Positions 53,112-62,016 of a DNA stretch of 64,000 bases are shown in pieces. The stretch is from Flavobacterium sp. (lineage in GTDB: Bacteria; Bacteroidota; Bacteroidia; Flavobacteriales; Flavobacteriaceae): contig NZ_SEBS01000007.1 of the NCBI RefSeq assembly GCF_004211145.1, forward strand, positions 62,001 through 126,000, given 5' to 3'. The notes beneath the pieces are model-generated. The model saw only the letters and a program-made list of their open reading frames with translations. It did not search any database and was not told the DNA's origin. Position numbers and translations under genes: made by a program. Position 1 is the stretch's first letter; each line of letters opens with the position of its first letter.

Positions 53112-53318
53112 ATAGATTTATTTAGCGGTACAAAATTAATTGTTGTTGGTCTGGAAGTCATTGTCCTTAACGTAAGTTTATATCGGACGCCATTACCCTT
53201 GCAGCCACTTACGAAAGATTGCCTCCAAAAGATTCCAATTTTTAAAAATTGTTCGTTTCTTTGCCACAAAGGCGAAGACGCGAAGGCCACACCTACGCAT
53301 TAAAAAGCCTTACCCCTG

Positions 53319-53978
53319 ATGATCCAAGCCACGAATATCCATAAGCGTTACGACAAACTCCATGTATTGAAAGGCGTTGACCTGACTATCGACAAAGGCG
53401 AAATCGTTTCGGTGGTGGGAGCTTCGGGCGCCGGAAAGACGACATTGCTGCAAATTTTGGGCACGCTCGACAAACCGTCTCGAGAGGAAGGCACATCGCT
53501 ACTCATAAACGGCGAGGACATTCTGGCGATGAACGACAAAACGCTTTCCAAGTTCCGAAACCTGCATTTGGGTTTCATCTTCCAGTTCCATCAATTGTTA
53601 CCCGAATTCACGGCGCTTGAAAACGTGTGTCTGCCTGCATTCATCGCGAATCGACCGAAAGCCGAAGCCGAGATTGAAGCCAAACGCCTACTCGATTACC
53701 TCGGGCTTTCGCATAGGATCGACCACAAGCCCGGAGAACTTTCAGGAGGCGAACAACAACGCGTCGCCGTCGCACGTGCGATGATCAACAAACCGGCCGT
53801 TATTTTTGCCGACGAACCTTCAGGAAACCTCGACACCGCCGCCGCTGAAAATCTCCATAAGTTATTCTTCACGTTGCGCGACGAACTCGGACAGACATTC
53901 GTGATCGTCACACACAACGAAGATCTCGCCGACATGGCCGACCGAAAACTCGTCATGAGCGACGGACAAATCATTTAA
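53319..53978 (+). CDS. LolD/MacB-type ABC transporter ATP-binding protein
   Basis: A 219-residue ATPase with Walker [10 protein letters not shown] (about residues 34-42), Q-loop [10 protein letters not shown], signature LSGGEQQR, Walker [13 protein letters not shown] and H-loop IVTHNE. The sequence fits LolD, which drives lipoprotein release from the inner membrane. No LolC/E-type permease gene is adjacent here; instead a polytopic membrane protein gene starts 2 bp downstream. Confidence 0.82.
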   Translation: MIQATNIHKRYDKLHVLKGVDLTIDKGEIVSVVGASGAGKTTLLQILGTLDKPSREEGTSLLINGEDILAMNDKTLSKFRNLHLGFIFQFHQLLPEFTALENVCLPAFIANRPKAEAEIEAKRLLDYLGLSHRIDHKPGELSGGEQQRVAVARAMINKPAVIFADEPSGNLDTAAAENLHKLFFTLRDELGQTFVIVTHNEDLADMADRKLVMSDGQII

Positions 53979-53980
53979 TC

Positions 53981-55672
53981 ATGTTGCTCATCGCCCTGAC
54001 ATTCGTATACATTGCTTTTACGACTATCAATTTCGGGGCTTTCACCAATGTCTTTTTCCGAACGAAGACAACCGATTTCGCGACGGTTTCAATGCTCGGG
54101 CTTTTCGGCGTCACGATGTTCACGAGCGTTTGGGCGATTTTCGACCGCGTCAATTGGGAATTCCACGTCGTGCTTCTGCTGCTCAACATCGCATTGTTTT
54201 TCGTGTTCCGAAATTCGGTAACCGCGATCTATCGCGCGCTGAGGATAGAATTCGGGAAATTACCCAAAACAATCAAGCTGTTCTTTGCGGTCAGCGGATT
54301 CCTTATCATCGCAAAATCGGCATCGGCTCCGTACATTCTCGACAACGAATCCTATTACATCCAAACCGTGAAATGGCTCAACGAATATGGTTTCGTGCCC
54401 GGACTCGCCAATCTGCACATTTTTCTCGCGCAGATGAGCGGCTGGCACATCGCACAAAGCGCGTTCAGTTTCTCGTTCCTGTATCCGAATTTCAACGACC
54501 TGAGCGGATATTGCCTGTTACTCGCGAACCTATTCGCCGTTTTACGTCTGTGCGAATATTTTAAAACCGACTCGAAAATTGCGTTGATCATTGGTTTATT
54601 GCCCGTCGCGAATGTGTTTTTCCTGCAATTTTCAGGGGCGCCGGCCGCAGACATCCCAATTTTCGTGCTCACGTTCATGGCGTGTTTTTATTTCGTCGGA
54701 AGTTGGCGCGACCCGAATCGCAACTCCTTCAATCTTCTCGTGATCTTAATTTTGTTCGCGTTGTTCATCAAGATAACCGTTATCGCGATCGTGCTCCTGC
54801 CGATATTCCTATTGTTTAAAAACGTCAAGGAATTGATCACGTTGCGAATCGCGATTCTCGGAATTTTGGTGTTGTCGTTGTTCGTGATCCGAAACTGCAT
54901 CGCAAGCGGATTCCCGTTGTTTCCATTGCCGAATACGTTCGGCTTTGATTCCGATTACGCCATGCCGAAAACCGTCGCGAATTTCTTTTTCGTCGAAAGC
55001 CGTCCGTATCCTTTCGGACTCACGAAATCCCAATATGACGCGATGCCGTTTTACGAAATCTTCCTGACGTGGCTCCGACTCCCCAAATTGCATGGCTTTT
55101 TCAACACCGTCGGCGTGATGCTCGCGATACTCTCGCCCGTTTTCATTTTTAAGTTCCGGAACACGAAACCGATGTGGTTGTTATATGTCACGATGCTTTT
55201 CCAGCTCGTCCTGTTGTTGTATTTGTCGCCCCAATATCGTTTTTTCATGAACTTTATCCTGTTCTTCGGGTTCTTCTGCACGGCGTGTCTGCTTTCGAAA
55301 CGAATCGCGGTCCAAATCCTGCTTTGGGTTTCCTGCGCCGCCGCGGCTGTCATCGTCTTTGTTCCGGTCAAGCTCGATTCGTTGACCAAAAACAAATATG
55401 CGAACCGATCGACTTCACTTTCAGCTAAAAATCTCATCTTCCCACATTCGAACTCAAAGTCGGATACCGAATTCGAAAGTCTCAAAAACGGTAATCTCAA
55501 TTATTTTTCTCCCGTAAACAATGACTTTTTCTGGAAAACCGGCGACGGCCCGTTGCCTTGCGTGAACAAAGACCAGGTTGAATTTTTCGAAAAGAATTTC
55601 GGTCGGCGCACGCAACTTCGCGAAAAAGAAATCTCGGCTGGATTCATTTCAGACAGTTTACCGACGCGTTGA
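53981..55672 (+). CDS. Large polytopic membrane protein (LIC_10190-like)
   Basis: A 563-residue protein with about 12-13 hydrophobic helices over residues 1-450 and a soluble tail of about 110 residues. Segments such as LDNESYYIQTVKWLNEYGFVPGLANLHIFLAQMSGWHIAQS, in the first third, recall GT-C-fold glycosyltransferases acting on lipid-linked sugars. The name LIC_10190 is given to such proteins; the substrate is unknown. It may share a transcript with the LolD-like gene. Confidence 0.6.
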   Translation: MLLIALTFVYIAFTTINFGAFTNVFFRTKTTDFATVSMLGLFGVTMFTSVWAIFDRVNWEFHVVLLLLNIALFFVFRNSVTAIYRALRIEFGKLPKTIKLFFAVSGFLIIAKSASAPYILDNESYYIQTVKWLNEYGFVPGLANLHIFLAQMSGWHIAQSAFSFSFLYPNFNDLSGYCLLLANLFAVLRLCEYFKTDSKIALIIGLLPVANVFFLQFSGAPAADIPIFVLTFMACFYFVGSWRDPNRNSFNLLVILILFALFIKITVIAIVLLPIFLLFKNVKELITLRIAILGILVLSLFVIRNCIASGFPLFPLPNTFGFDSDYAMPKTVANFFFVESRPYPFGLTKSQYDAMPFYEIFLTWLRLPKLHGFFNTVGVMLAILSPVFIFKFRNTKPMWLLYVTMLFQLVLLLYLSPQYRFFMNFILFFGFFCTACLLSKRIAVQILLWVSCAAAAVIVFVPVKLDSLTKNKYANRSTSLSAKNLIFPHSNSKSDTEFESLKNGNLNYFSPVNNDFFWKTGDGPLPCVNKDQVEFFEKNFGRRTQLREKEISAGFISDSLPTR

Positions 55673-55715
55673 CGCAACCAAAACCCATTTCGGCATCCAG
55701 ATTAAAACACCAACC

Positions 55716-56693
55716 ATGAGATTTCTCATTCCCGTCCTTTTTTGCCTATTGTTTTCTTCGTGCGCCACAATCCTGAACAAAAGCCATTACGACATTTTGT
55801 TCAGTTCCGACAAGCCAAACACGAGCGTGACCATTCTCGACAGCACATATTTACTCCCGGCAAAGGTCAACGTGAAGCGTCAAAAAAAACAGATTCCATT
55901 CTCAATACAAGTCGACAGCCTTTCGAAAAATCTCACGTTGTATCCGTTTACCGACAGCAAAATCGCGATAAACGCCAGCCTTGGCCCGTACATGCCGGTC
56001 GGTTTTACGGTTGATTTACTCAGCAGGCAGCGTTTCTCGTACGGGAACTTCGTAAATATTTCAACACATGGCGATTCGATCTGCGTATATGGGCCGAATC
56101 CTCGCGCATTCGGGCAAAAGCCGCAAAAAAGCACAAAGCAGGATTGGAATTCGCTCTATGGAATCCGCAAAGGAGAAATATATCTGACGCCTGGCATCTC
56201 GCCTATCACTGCGATAAACATCTCATCGAGAAACAATGACGTTTCCGGTGTTTCATTTTTAACGGCACGCGTTAACCTGGATTATGCGTATGCCGACAAT
56301 CGCTATTTTTCGGTCGGAACGGGTTTCGTCGCGCCGTTAAACAATACGATTTTTACCGATCCTGACTATATGTCCGCGATTTTCCTTAGGCTGACCGACA
56401 ACTACGTTTGGGAACGCTTTCATTTTGGCTACGGCGCCGGATTCATGTCCGCTCATTTCAAAACATACAGCTATGATTTCGGGATTAGAGATGACGTATA
56501 CGTTGCGTCGTTCTCGAACAATTCACTCACGGCGCATCTTGACTTGGGAGTGCGCATCAACCGGCGATTTTATTTTCAGGTCAATTACCAGCCGAGCATT
56601 TTCAGGATTTCACCGAATCCCGATTTTGCGTACAGCCATTTGCTCAGTTTCGGATTTACACATAAATTGCGCCTCCGAAAAGAACGACCATGA
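55716..56693 (+). CDS. Hypothetical lipoprotein with a C-terminal beta-barrel-like region
   Basis: A 325-residue protein from the ATG at 55716, with a lipoprotein signal (LLFSSC, Cys16). Residues 20-140 are mixed, with a PEGA-like stretch (ILFSSDKPNTSVTILDSTYLLPAKVNVKR). Residues 170-325 look like amphipathic strands (YLTPGISPITAINISS, RFHFGYGAGFMSAHFKTYSYDFG, RRFYFQVNYQPSIF). The family was not recognised. Its end overlaps the TIGR02757 gene start by 4 bp (ATGA). Confidence 0.55.
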   Translation: MRFLIPVLFCLLFSSCATILNKSHYDILFSSDKPNTSVTILDSTYLLPAKVNVKRQKKQIPFSIQVDSLSKNLTLYPFTDSKIAINASLGPYMPVGFTVDLLSRQRFSYGNFVNISTHGDSICVYGPNPRAFGQKPQKSTKQDWNSLYGIRKGEIYLTPGISPITAINISSRNNDVSGVSFLTARVNLDYAYADNRYFSVGTGFVAPLNNTIFTDPDYMSAIFLRLTDNYVWERFHFGYGAGFMSAHFKTYSYDFGIRDDVYVASFSNNSLTAHLDLGVRINRRFYFQVNYQPSIFRISPNPDFAYSHLLSFGFTHKLRLRKERP

Positions 56694-57190
56694 CGTTTGA
56701 TGAAATGAAATCCTTCCTGGATGAAAAAGCCGATCTGTACAACAATCCCGATTTCATCGAAAGCGATCCGATCCGGATCCCTCATTCGTTCTCGCTTAAA
56801 GAAGACGTCGAAATCTCAGGATTTTTAAGCGCGACGATCGCGTGGGGAAACCGCAAATCGATCATCACGAACGCAACCAAAATGATGGAATTGATGGGCA
56901 ACGCGCCCTACGATTTCGTGATGTCGCATTCCCAAAACGATTTGGCCCGACTCGAAAATTTCGTGCACCGAACCTTCAACGGACGCGATTTCTCGACATT
57001 CATCGAAGCCATAAAGAATTTATATGTCAATCACGGCGGACTCGAAAACGCATTCGTCGGAAATGAAAACCTGCAACTTTCGATTTCCGATTTCAAGAAA
57101 AAATTCTTCGAGATCGAACACCAGCTCCGGACGCAGAAGCACGTTTCGGATCCTTTGAACAATTCGGCCGCGAAACGCATCAACATATAG
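56690..57190 (+). pseudogene. TIGR02757-family gene truncated by element insertion
   Basis: The 166-residue frame matches the first two thirds of TIGR02757 proteins (usual length about 250): SLKEDVEISGFLSATIAWGNRKSIITNA, YDFVMSHSQNDL, FVHRTFNGRDF and SDPLNNSAAKRIN. It then stops after KRINI at a TAG. In the family the segment AAKRINMFLRWM continues with about 85 more residues containing catalytic-like LDVHSGNVARKLG. The break coincides with the composition shift and the adjacent recombinase, so the gene was split by integration. A function for the full protein is not established. Confidence 0.8.
57168..57190. other. Left attachment site (attL) of the integrative element
   Basis: Coding similarity to TIGR02757 ends in CGAAACGCATCAACAT (about 57172-57187); foreign sequence follows (ATAGCTTCGGGCAATTAG). 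The exact crossover bases cannot be fixed without the right end or an empty site. Large serine recombinases use a 2-bp core within a 40-50 bp site, and their gene usually lies just beside it, as here (24 bp). Confidence 0.6.
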
Positions 57191-57213
57191 CTTCGGGCAA
57201 TTAGTGTGGCGGT

Positions 57214-58905
57214 TTAATTAAACTTCAATAATTTATTTTTCTTTAACCTCAACAACTCAATCTTGTCAGTAGTGTTACTGAGTGTGGGGTAATCAAACTT
57301 TACACCGTGTTCCGTATTTCGGATATCAACAAGGATTTCGGGATTTGAGTTATTCTCACCGACTTCTGTCTCACTTAGCCAAATCCAATCCATAGCTTGG
57401 TAGTTAGTCATAAAGACCGAATTTTGACGGTAACCGCGATAACAAATTTTAATGAGGTAATGACCTTCCTTACTCTCTTTGACGTGAAGGACTTGGATTT
57501 TCTCAATCACGTTATGGATTCCGCGTTTGATAGTGTCAAAGCTTTTATCGTTGATATAAGCTTCGAATGCATCGGTGAATCTTCTTTCCTTGGTAACTGA
57601 ATCGGATTCTTCAATTTTTATTTTGGCTTCCTCAATTTCGTTAATTGTATTTTCCAATTTTCTCTTCACGTTTATCAGTTCGTTCTTGATGGTTTCGTCA
57701 TCTGAGAACTCAGGGTCAAGCAACAAACTGTAAATGTGTTTCTGTTTTTTCTCCAACTTGTCCTTGCTTAACTCCACAGACTTCAAATGCTTTCGCATCT
57801 CACCTACGGAGTCGAAAGATGGTTGGGAACTCAAGAATTTTTTTAATCCTTTTGATTCGAAGAGGTGTTTTGTAACGAAGGTTTCAATTTTGGCCATCGC
57901 GATTCCCCTGCAACCGAACTTCGTTGCCTGTCCATGACGACACTTATAAGTTGTGTCCTTGGCCAATGGTCTCTTTCTTCCAACCATTTGACCACCGCAA
58001 CAATCGCAAAACAGTATTCCTTTCAAAAGATAACGGTAAGTGTTATTCCGACCCGCGTTTCTCTTGTTATTTTCAAAATTGTTGTTGACCTTTCCCCATA
58101 ATTCCTCAGTAACGATAGCGGGTGCATCAACGAAAATGTCATTCCAACGCTTCTTGCCTTTATTGATGGTGTTCTTAAGAATGTCGTGAATAACATTTCC
58201 GCGCCATTTTACCTCATCACGATTGAACTCTTTGACATCTTTAGTATAATCATCCTTGCGGTAAAACGATTTGCCCTTAAAGTTTTTTGATTTGGTTGGA
58301 ATTCCCTCATCGTTGAGGACGTTCGCAATTGTGTACGCGCCCAATCCGTCTAACGACATTTGATATAGTCTCCTTACAACTTCTGATTCAACGTCATCTA
58401 ATACGAGCATTCCATTTTCATCGGTCGTGTAGCCATAGGGATTGATTCCATTTGCACGACCAGCGGCAACAAGCTTGGCCTTTGTATCTTTCAATTTTTT
58501 CGACGTTAGCTGAGCAAACATTCTGTTGGTCAAAGATATTACACCTGTCGTTAACTGTGTTTGCGGGTCATTCAAATCTGTTTCAACTCCATTAGGGAAG
58601 TACTTGATTCCTTTGAGAACAACTAAGTGCTGAAATATGTGCCAAATCTTGGGAGAACGCTCCAATCGTGATTGGTCATAAACCCAAACGTGGCTAACAA
58701 GATTTTTTCTGATGGCATCCATCATTTTCGCGAACTCAGGTCTGTCCTCAACTTCGTCATGCGTCCCTGAAACTCCCGCGTCGGTGAGAACTGTGTAAGG
58801 TAATCCGAGTCGATTCGCAAAAGCAACTCCTTTTTCTCGCTGAACAGCCGTGCTGGTTTCACGTTCTAAATCTTTATTTGAGCGTCTGCAATAGATTACT
58901 ACCAT
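57214..58905 (-). CDS. Large serine recombinase (site-specific integrase)
   Basis: A 563-residue integrase of the large serine recombinase family. The resolvase-type catalytic domain covers about residues 1-150: nucleophile Ser9 in YCRRSN, GVSGT near residue 44 and catalytic arginines in DQSRLER (Arg80, Arg83). A recombinase domain (PYGYTTDENGMLVLDDVESEVVRRLY, RWGN-like KWRGNVIHDILKN) follows. A zinc ribbon (CDCCGG with CRHGQATKFGCRG, about residues 301-330) and a coiled-coil (about 380-450, KLEKKQKHIYSLL, NELINVKRKLENTINEIEEAKIKIEE) complete the architecture. It ends next to the attachment site. A -7-like element (minus strand, plus 58928-58935) lies just upstream. Confidence 0.88.
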   Translation of the reverse strand: MVVIYCRRSNKDLERETSTAVQREKGVAFANRLGLPYTVLTDAGVSGTHDEVEDRPEFAKMMDAIRKNLVSHVWVYDQSRLERSPKIWHIFQHLVVLKGIKYFPNGVETDLNDPQTQLTTGVISLTNRMFAQLTSKKLKDTKAKLVAAGRANGINPYGYTTDENGMLVLDDVESEVVRRLYQMSLDGLGAYTIANVLNDEGIPTKSKNFKGKSFYRKDDYTKDVKEFNRDEVKWRGNVIHDILKNTINKGKKRWNDIFVDAPAIVTEELWGKVNNNFENNKRNAGRNNTYRYLLKGILFCDCCGGQMVGRKRPLAKDTTYKCRHGQATKFGCRGIAMAKIETFVTKHLFESKGLKKFLSSQPSFDSVGEMRKHLKSVELSKDKLEKKQKHIYSLLLDPEFSDDETIKNELINVKRKLENTINEIEEAKIKIEESDSVTKERRFTDAFEAYINDKSFDTIKRGIHNVIEKIQVLHVKESKEGHYLIKICYRGYRQNSVFMTNYQAMDWIWLSETEVGENNSNPEILVDIRNTEHGVKFDYPTLSNTTDKIELLRLKKNKLLKFN

Positions 58906-59216
58906 ATTTTATCGTTTGATTACCACACAAAGATAATCAATGTTCTTTCGGATAATTATGACTGTACCCAGGATTTACAGAATTGTTAAAGATTTGAAAT
59001 ATTTTTATAGTAGTACAAATATAAAACAATATTTACCTTCATTAATATACGAAAAACTTTCTTTATATCCAATTTTGTTGAAGAATTAATAATGCGTAAG
59101 TTTGCATTGTATTAATCAAATAATCTCACTTGAAAATCTTTGAACCCTCGCGCGGGGATTCGAAGAGATAGCGAAATTGTTTGATTTTTTTTGTTTAATA
59201 CCTAACTGAAACCATT
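58906..59216. other. Intergenic region between recombinase and element cargo
   Basis: A 311-bp gap separating divergent genes. It contains a minus-strand TATCTTTG (plus 58928-58935) facing the recombinase, an AT-rich stretch with no gene, and the promoter at 59074-59104. A transcribed leader of about 105 nt follows, with a GC-rich CCCTCGCGCGGGG hairpin at about 59148-59160. Confidence 0.6.
59074..59104 (+). promoter_or_regulatory. Promoter of the element cargo
   Basis: TTTG (59074-59077), 19-bp spacer, TAAGTTTG (59097-59104): a perfect Bacteroidota-type promoter. Transcription would start near 59110, leaving a leader of about 105 nt before the ATG at 59217. Confidence 0.72.
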
Positions 59217-59714
59217 ATGAAAGAACTTGAATCACAAACGGAGCATTGGCTCCCAATAGTAAAAGGGAAAATTTACTTCACCGAAGAAATGCTTCAGCGA
59301 CGTGTAAAGGCCAAGCGGAAATTGTCTGAGTACGCCTTAGAGCAGGTTGCTACATACCAAGAACTTTGCGCCAGAATAGGAATCGCGGTTCCCGAAATGC
59401 CAAAATCTGAACATGAGATAGATTTCAGGAGATACATAAAGGCTCACTTTCCGTTGCCTAAAAGTCTCACCAGAAGTCTCCAAATTGATGTCACAAAATT
59501 AGTCGCAGATATGCTTATTGAAGTTTATGTGGAACGAAAGATTAGCGAGGTGAACAATGCAGTTGCTTATTCATTCTTCCATGTAGTCGATGTTACGGAG
59601 AAGCATGTTAGATTGTTGAGTTATCTATCATACGGCAGTTGGATGAAGTTTCAAAAGGATTTGGTCAACCGAAGAAATACGGTTTTTAATGCGCTTGCCA
59701 TGATTTTACGTTAG
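59217..59714 (+). CDS. Hypothetical protein of the integrative element
   Basis: A 165-residue soluble, helical protein (MKELESQTEHWLPIVKGKIYFTEEM) of unrecognised family. The central section FPLPKSLTRSLQIDVTKLVADMLIEVYVERKISEVNNAVAYSFFHVVDVTEKHVRLLSYL is a run of amphipathic helices. It is the first cargo gene after the strong promoter and is divergent from the recombinase. That position suits a regulator or directionality factor, but no helix-turn-helix is clear, so this is inference. Confidence 0.5.
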   Translation: MKELESQTEHWLPIVKGKIYFTEEMLQRRVKAKRKLSEYALEQVATYQELCARIGIAVPEMPKSEHEIDFRRYIKAHFPLPKSLTRSLQIDVTKLVADMLIEVYVERKISEVNNAVAYSFFHVVDVTEKHVRLLSYLSYGSWMKFQKDLVNRRNTVFNALAMILR

Positions 59715-59785
59715 AAACAATCCCGGATTTGCTGGGGTTTCATATATTAGCATTCAACTTAGCACATCAACAAAACCATTTAATA

Positions 59786-60313
59786 ATGAAGAAATTAATT
59801 ACTTTTCTGCTATTTGCGGCTATGCCAGCATTTGCGCAAGATTTACCTCAACTCAAACTTACAGCTCAAGGAGTCGAACCCGTGGTTGTCAATGTCGAGG
59901 GCAAAAATGCCCACGACATCTACCTTAAGACGCTCAATTGGGTTCAAGAAGCCTATAAGAATCCTGATAAGGTTTTGAAGGCAAACATTGCTGATGAGAA
60001 AATCAGAGTCGAAGGCTTTAAGCAAAGCGCGTGGTTTATCAAAGGATTGATGAAAGTCTATATGGATATGGATTACACGCTCGAAATTGAATTCAAGGAA
60101 GGCAAGTATAGATTCACATATATCATAGGTGGGTTTAAAGGGTCGCAGGGGCAAAACGTTAGTTATTCTTACGAAGTGTTTTGGAAGAAAGATGGTTCGC
60201 TTCGTGGAATGTATGATGAGGCTCCGAAGATGATTGAGGCAGAGATGAATTCCTTGAACCTCTCATTGTATTCCTACCTCACGGGTGAAGGCAAGAAGAA
60301 GAGCGATTGGTAA
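59786..60313 (+). CDS. DUF4468-type secreted protein
   Basis: A 175-residue protein from the ATG at 59786 with a signal peptide (LLFAAMPAFAQ, residue 17). The mature domain has LKTLNWVQEAYKNPDKVLKANIADEKIRVEGF and later YTLEIEFKEGKYRFTYIIGGF, as in DUF4468 (TBP-like fold). These proteins occur in Bacteroidota with unknown function. An in-frame TTG upstream would add a non-signal extension and was not used. Confidence 0.65.
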   Translation: MKKLITFLLFAAMPAFAQDLPQLKLTAQGVEPVVVNVEGKNAHDIYLKTLNWVQEAYKNPDKVLKANIADEKIRVEGFKQSAWFIKGLMKVYMDMDYTLEIEFKEGKYRFTYIIGGFKGSQGQNVSYSYEVFWKKDGSLRGMYDEAPKMIEAEMNSLNLSLYSYLTGEGKKKSDW

Positions 60314-60317
60314 TCCT

Positions 60318-60779
60318 ATGACAAATGACAGGAAAATTGATTTTGAATTCTTCAAGGGAATCAAAAAACTTAATCCGTGGGAACCGCATAAACCAATTCT
60401 AAGATGGTGTGTCTGTGAGTTTGCGGGTGTAGAGGAAGTGGACATTGAAATTGAGTTCATGTCACGAATTCTCTTTGAAACTGGTGACCTGATTACCGAA
60501 TCACAATTGGATGAAATTGATGAAAATGCGACTATCGAATATTTGGAAATTTACGAAGATGTCAATGTTTCTCTGAGTGGAATTGACAAACATTATAGAT
60601 TGCTGGGAAAGCATGACAATGAAGCCAATCTCTATTTCATCAAGAAAGAAACCTTGATGGCCAATATCAGAAAGAACATTGAACTCCCATCAGGGTATGC
60701 ATATCAGGAAGAAATCACGGGGCGCGATTACTCAGTAATTTACAGAATTGAAAACTTTGACCCAAGACTAAACCAATGA
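60318..60779 (+). CDS. Unrecognised element protein 1
   Basis: A 153-residue soluble acidic protein, MTNDRKIDFEFFKGIKKLNP. It has no signal, membrane helix or motif I recognise; alternating strands and helices (CVCEFAGVEEVDIEIEFMSRI, EDVNVSLSGIDKHYRLLGKH). It begins 4 bp after the DUF4468 stop, and its own stop overlaps the next start (ATGA), so it belongs to a coupled run of small genes. Confidence 0.55.
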   Translation: MTNDRKIDFEFFKGIKKLNPWEPHKPILRWCVCEFAGVEEVDIEIEFMSRILFETGDLITESQLDEIDENATIEYLEIYEDVNVSLSGIDKHYRLLGKHDNEANLYFIKKETLMANIRKNIELPSGYAYQEEITGRDYSVIYRIENFDPRLNQ

Positions 60780-61051
60780 ATAAGAAAGACCTACTTCATC
60801 ACGTGGAAAGATTGACCTCGGCAATCGAGCAGTTAGACGCATTGGATGAATCGATGTTTGTTCAAGCTCGGGAAAAGAACATGAGATTGGACTTCGTTCG
60901 AAAGTGGACACTTGCGCCAAGAGCCAAGAAGGATAAACCCATGCCAGCCATTTGCCTTTTCGGCTCGACCATTACACTCGGAAAGAATGACGCGCGTGGA
61001 AAACTTGAGAAAGATTTGGAGATTACTAAACGCAATATTGAACGACTTTAA
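60776..61051 (+). CDS. Unrecognised element protein 2, coiled-coil-like
   Basis: A 91-residue charged helical protein. Residues 1-35 (LLHHVERLTSAIEQLDALDES) and 70-91 (ARGKLEKDLEITKRNIERL) have heptad-like leucine/isoleucine spacing. A short central strand region holds PMPAICLFGSTITLG. Its start overlaps the previous stop by 4 bp. No family recognised; a role as a small partner protein is inference. Confidence 0.5.
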   Translation: MNKKDLLHHVERLTSAIEQLDALDESMFVQAREKNMRLDFVRKWTLAPRAKKDKPMPAICLFGSTITLGKNDARGKLEKDLEITKRNIERL

Positions 61052-61052
61052 A

Positions 61053-61421
61053 ATGGAAAATAACAAGTTGCCGTTAATGCTTAAAGAAGGTGTTTTTGTT
61101 GACCATTTTTTAATTAATAAAAATGATATTGAAAACAAAAAGAGTGTTGAGATTGATGTGATTCTCTATGGCAAAGACCCTGACGAAATTTATGTGGGAC
61201 TTAAAATTATTGGGATAGATTTTGAAGATGGTATCTTAGTTAGCCGACCGAATGAAAAATTGATTATAAACAACTATGATAAAATTGAAGAATCCAAAAA
61301 TCAAGTTGTCGGATTTGCTTATCTCTTGATGGTGGCCGAGAAGAATGGAGCGATAATACATCTCGAACCCAAGAAAGATGTGGATGACGAAATGCTGTTA
61401 ACTATAGATTATAGAAATTGA
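61053..61421 (+). CDS. Unrecognised element protein 3
   Basis: A 122-residue protein from the ATG at 61053, one base after the previous stop. A longer frame back to 60912 lies wholly in the previous gene and was not used. The body has beta strands typical of a small alpha/beta domain (SVEIDVILYGKDPDEIYVGLKIIGIDFEDGILV, then VGFAYLLMVAEKNGAIIHLEPK). No motif is recognised. Confidence 0.52.
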   Translation: MENNKLPLMLKEGVFVDHFLINKNDIENKKSVEIDVILYGKDPDEIYVGLKIIGIDFEDGILVSRPNEKLIINNYDKIEESKNQVVGFAYLLMVAEKNGAIIHLEPKKDVDDEMLLTIDYRN

Positions 61422-61453
61422 ATTGTTAGATGCGAGTATGGCAATTAGCATCG

Positions 61454-62014
61454 CTACCAGCTTTCCACGCCGCGACCTTCGCATTGTGGGCAAACTCGTC
61501 TTTCTCTTACACCTGTGGCTGGGTTCGAAGCCGTAGCCGTTTCAATTCCCGTTCCGTTACATAGACTGCAAGCGTCTTTCGAATAGATTCTCCCGTCTAT
61601 TCCCGTCTGTACCTCATTAGTCGGATTGGGTGTCATTTCCGCTCTCATCTTTTTAAGAATGTGTTGACGTTGACAAGCATCACCGCAAACGTAGTAAGGT
61701 GAATATTCTGAAACAACATCACCCGCATATTCCCGCGCATCATTGGAAACTGAATTGCCGCATTCTGAACAAATATTGTGGGCTATCAGGTTTTCCTTTG
61801 GAGAGACATTCGAGTTTTCCGTTGGAGAGTCATTCATTCTCTCACGTGCATAATCACCCATATTCTCACTTGTGGAAATTACCCTGCTCTCAGTTGTAGA
61901 TTGTTCGGGAGTGATGTTCTTCGGTTGGATTATCTTCACGAAGAAAATAATACCTACAACGAATATGATTGCATAGACTACCCCTAACGCTGGATTGGAC
62001 TTGTTGTCGCTCAT
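61454..62014 (-). CDS. Membrane-anchored protein with Cys-rich zinc-ribbon motifs
   Basis: A 186-residue protein with one N-terminal membrane helix (about residues 10-29, LGVVYAIIFVVGIIFFVKII). A polar linker follows, then a first Cys cluster (ICSECGN with CGDACQ, about residues 81-113). Near the C-terminus comes a DnaJ-type zinc-finger pair, CSLCNGTG and CPQCEGRG. There is no J domain. It is the only cargo gene on the minus strand, convergent with the small-gene run. Confidence 0.6.
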   Translation of the reverse strand: MSDNKSNPALGVVYAIIFVVGIIFFVKIIQPKNITPEQSTTESRVISTSENMGDYARERMNDSPTENSNVSPKENLIAHNICSECGNSVSNDAREYAGDVVSEYSPYYVCGDACQRQHILKKMRAEMTPNPTNEVQTGIDGRIYSKDACSLCNGTGIETATASNPATGVRERRVCPQCEGRGVESW

Positions 62015-62016
62015 AA

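Noticed and set aside
59140..59172. tRNA T-arm-like sequence (GATTCGAAG near GAACCC)
   Set aside because: The sequence next to the TTCGAA loop is not self-complementary as a T-stem and no acceptor, D or anticodon arm could be built.
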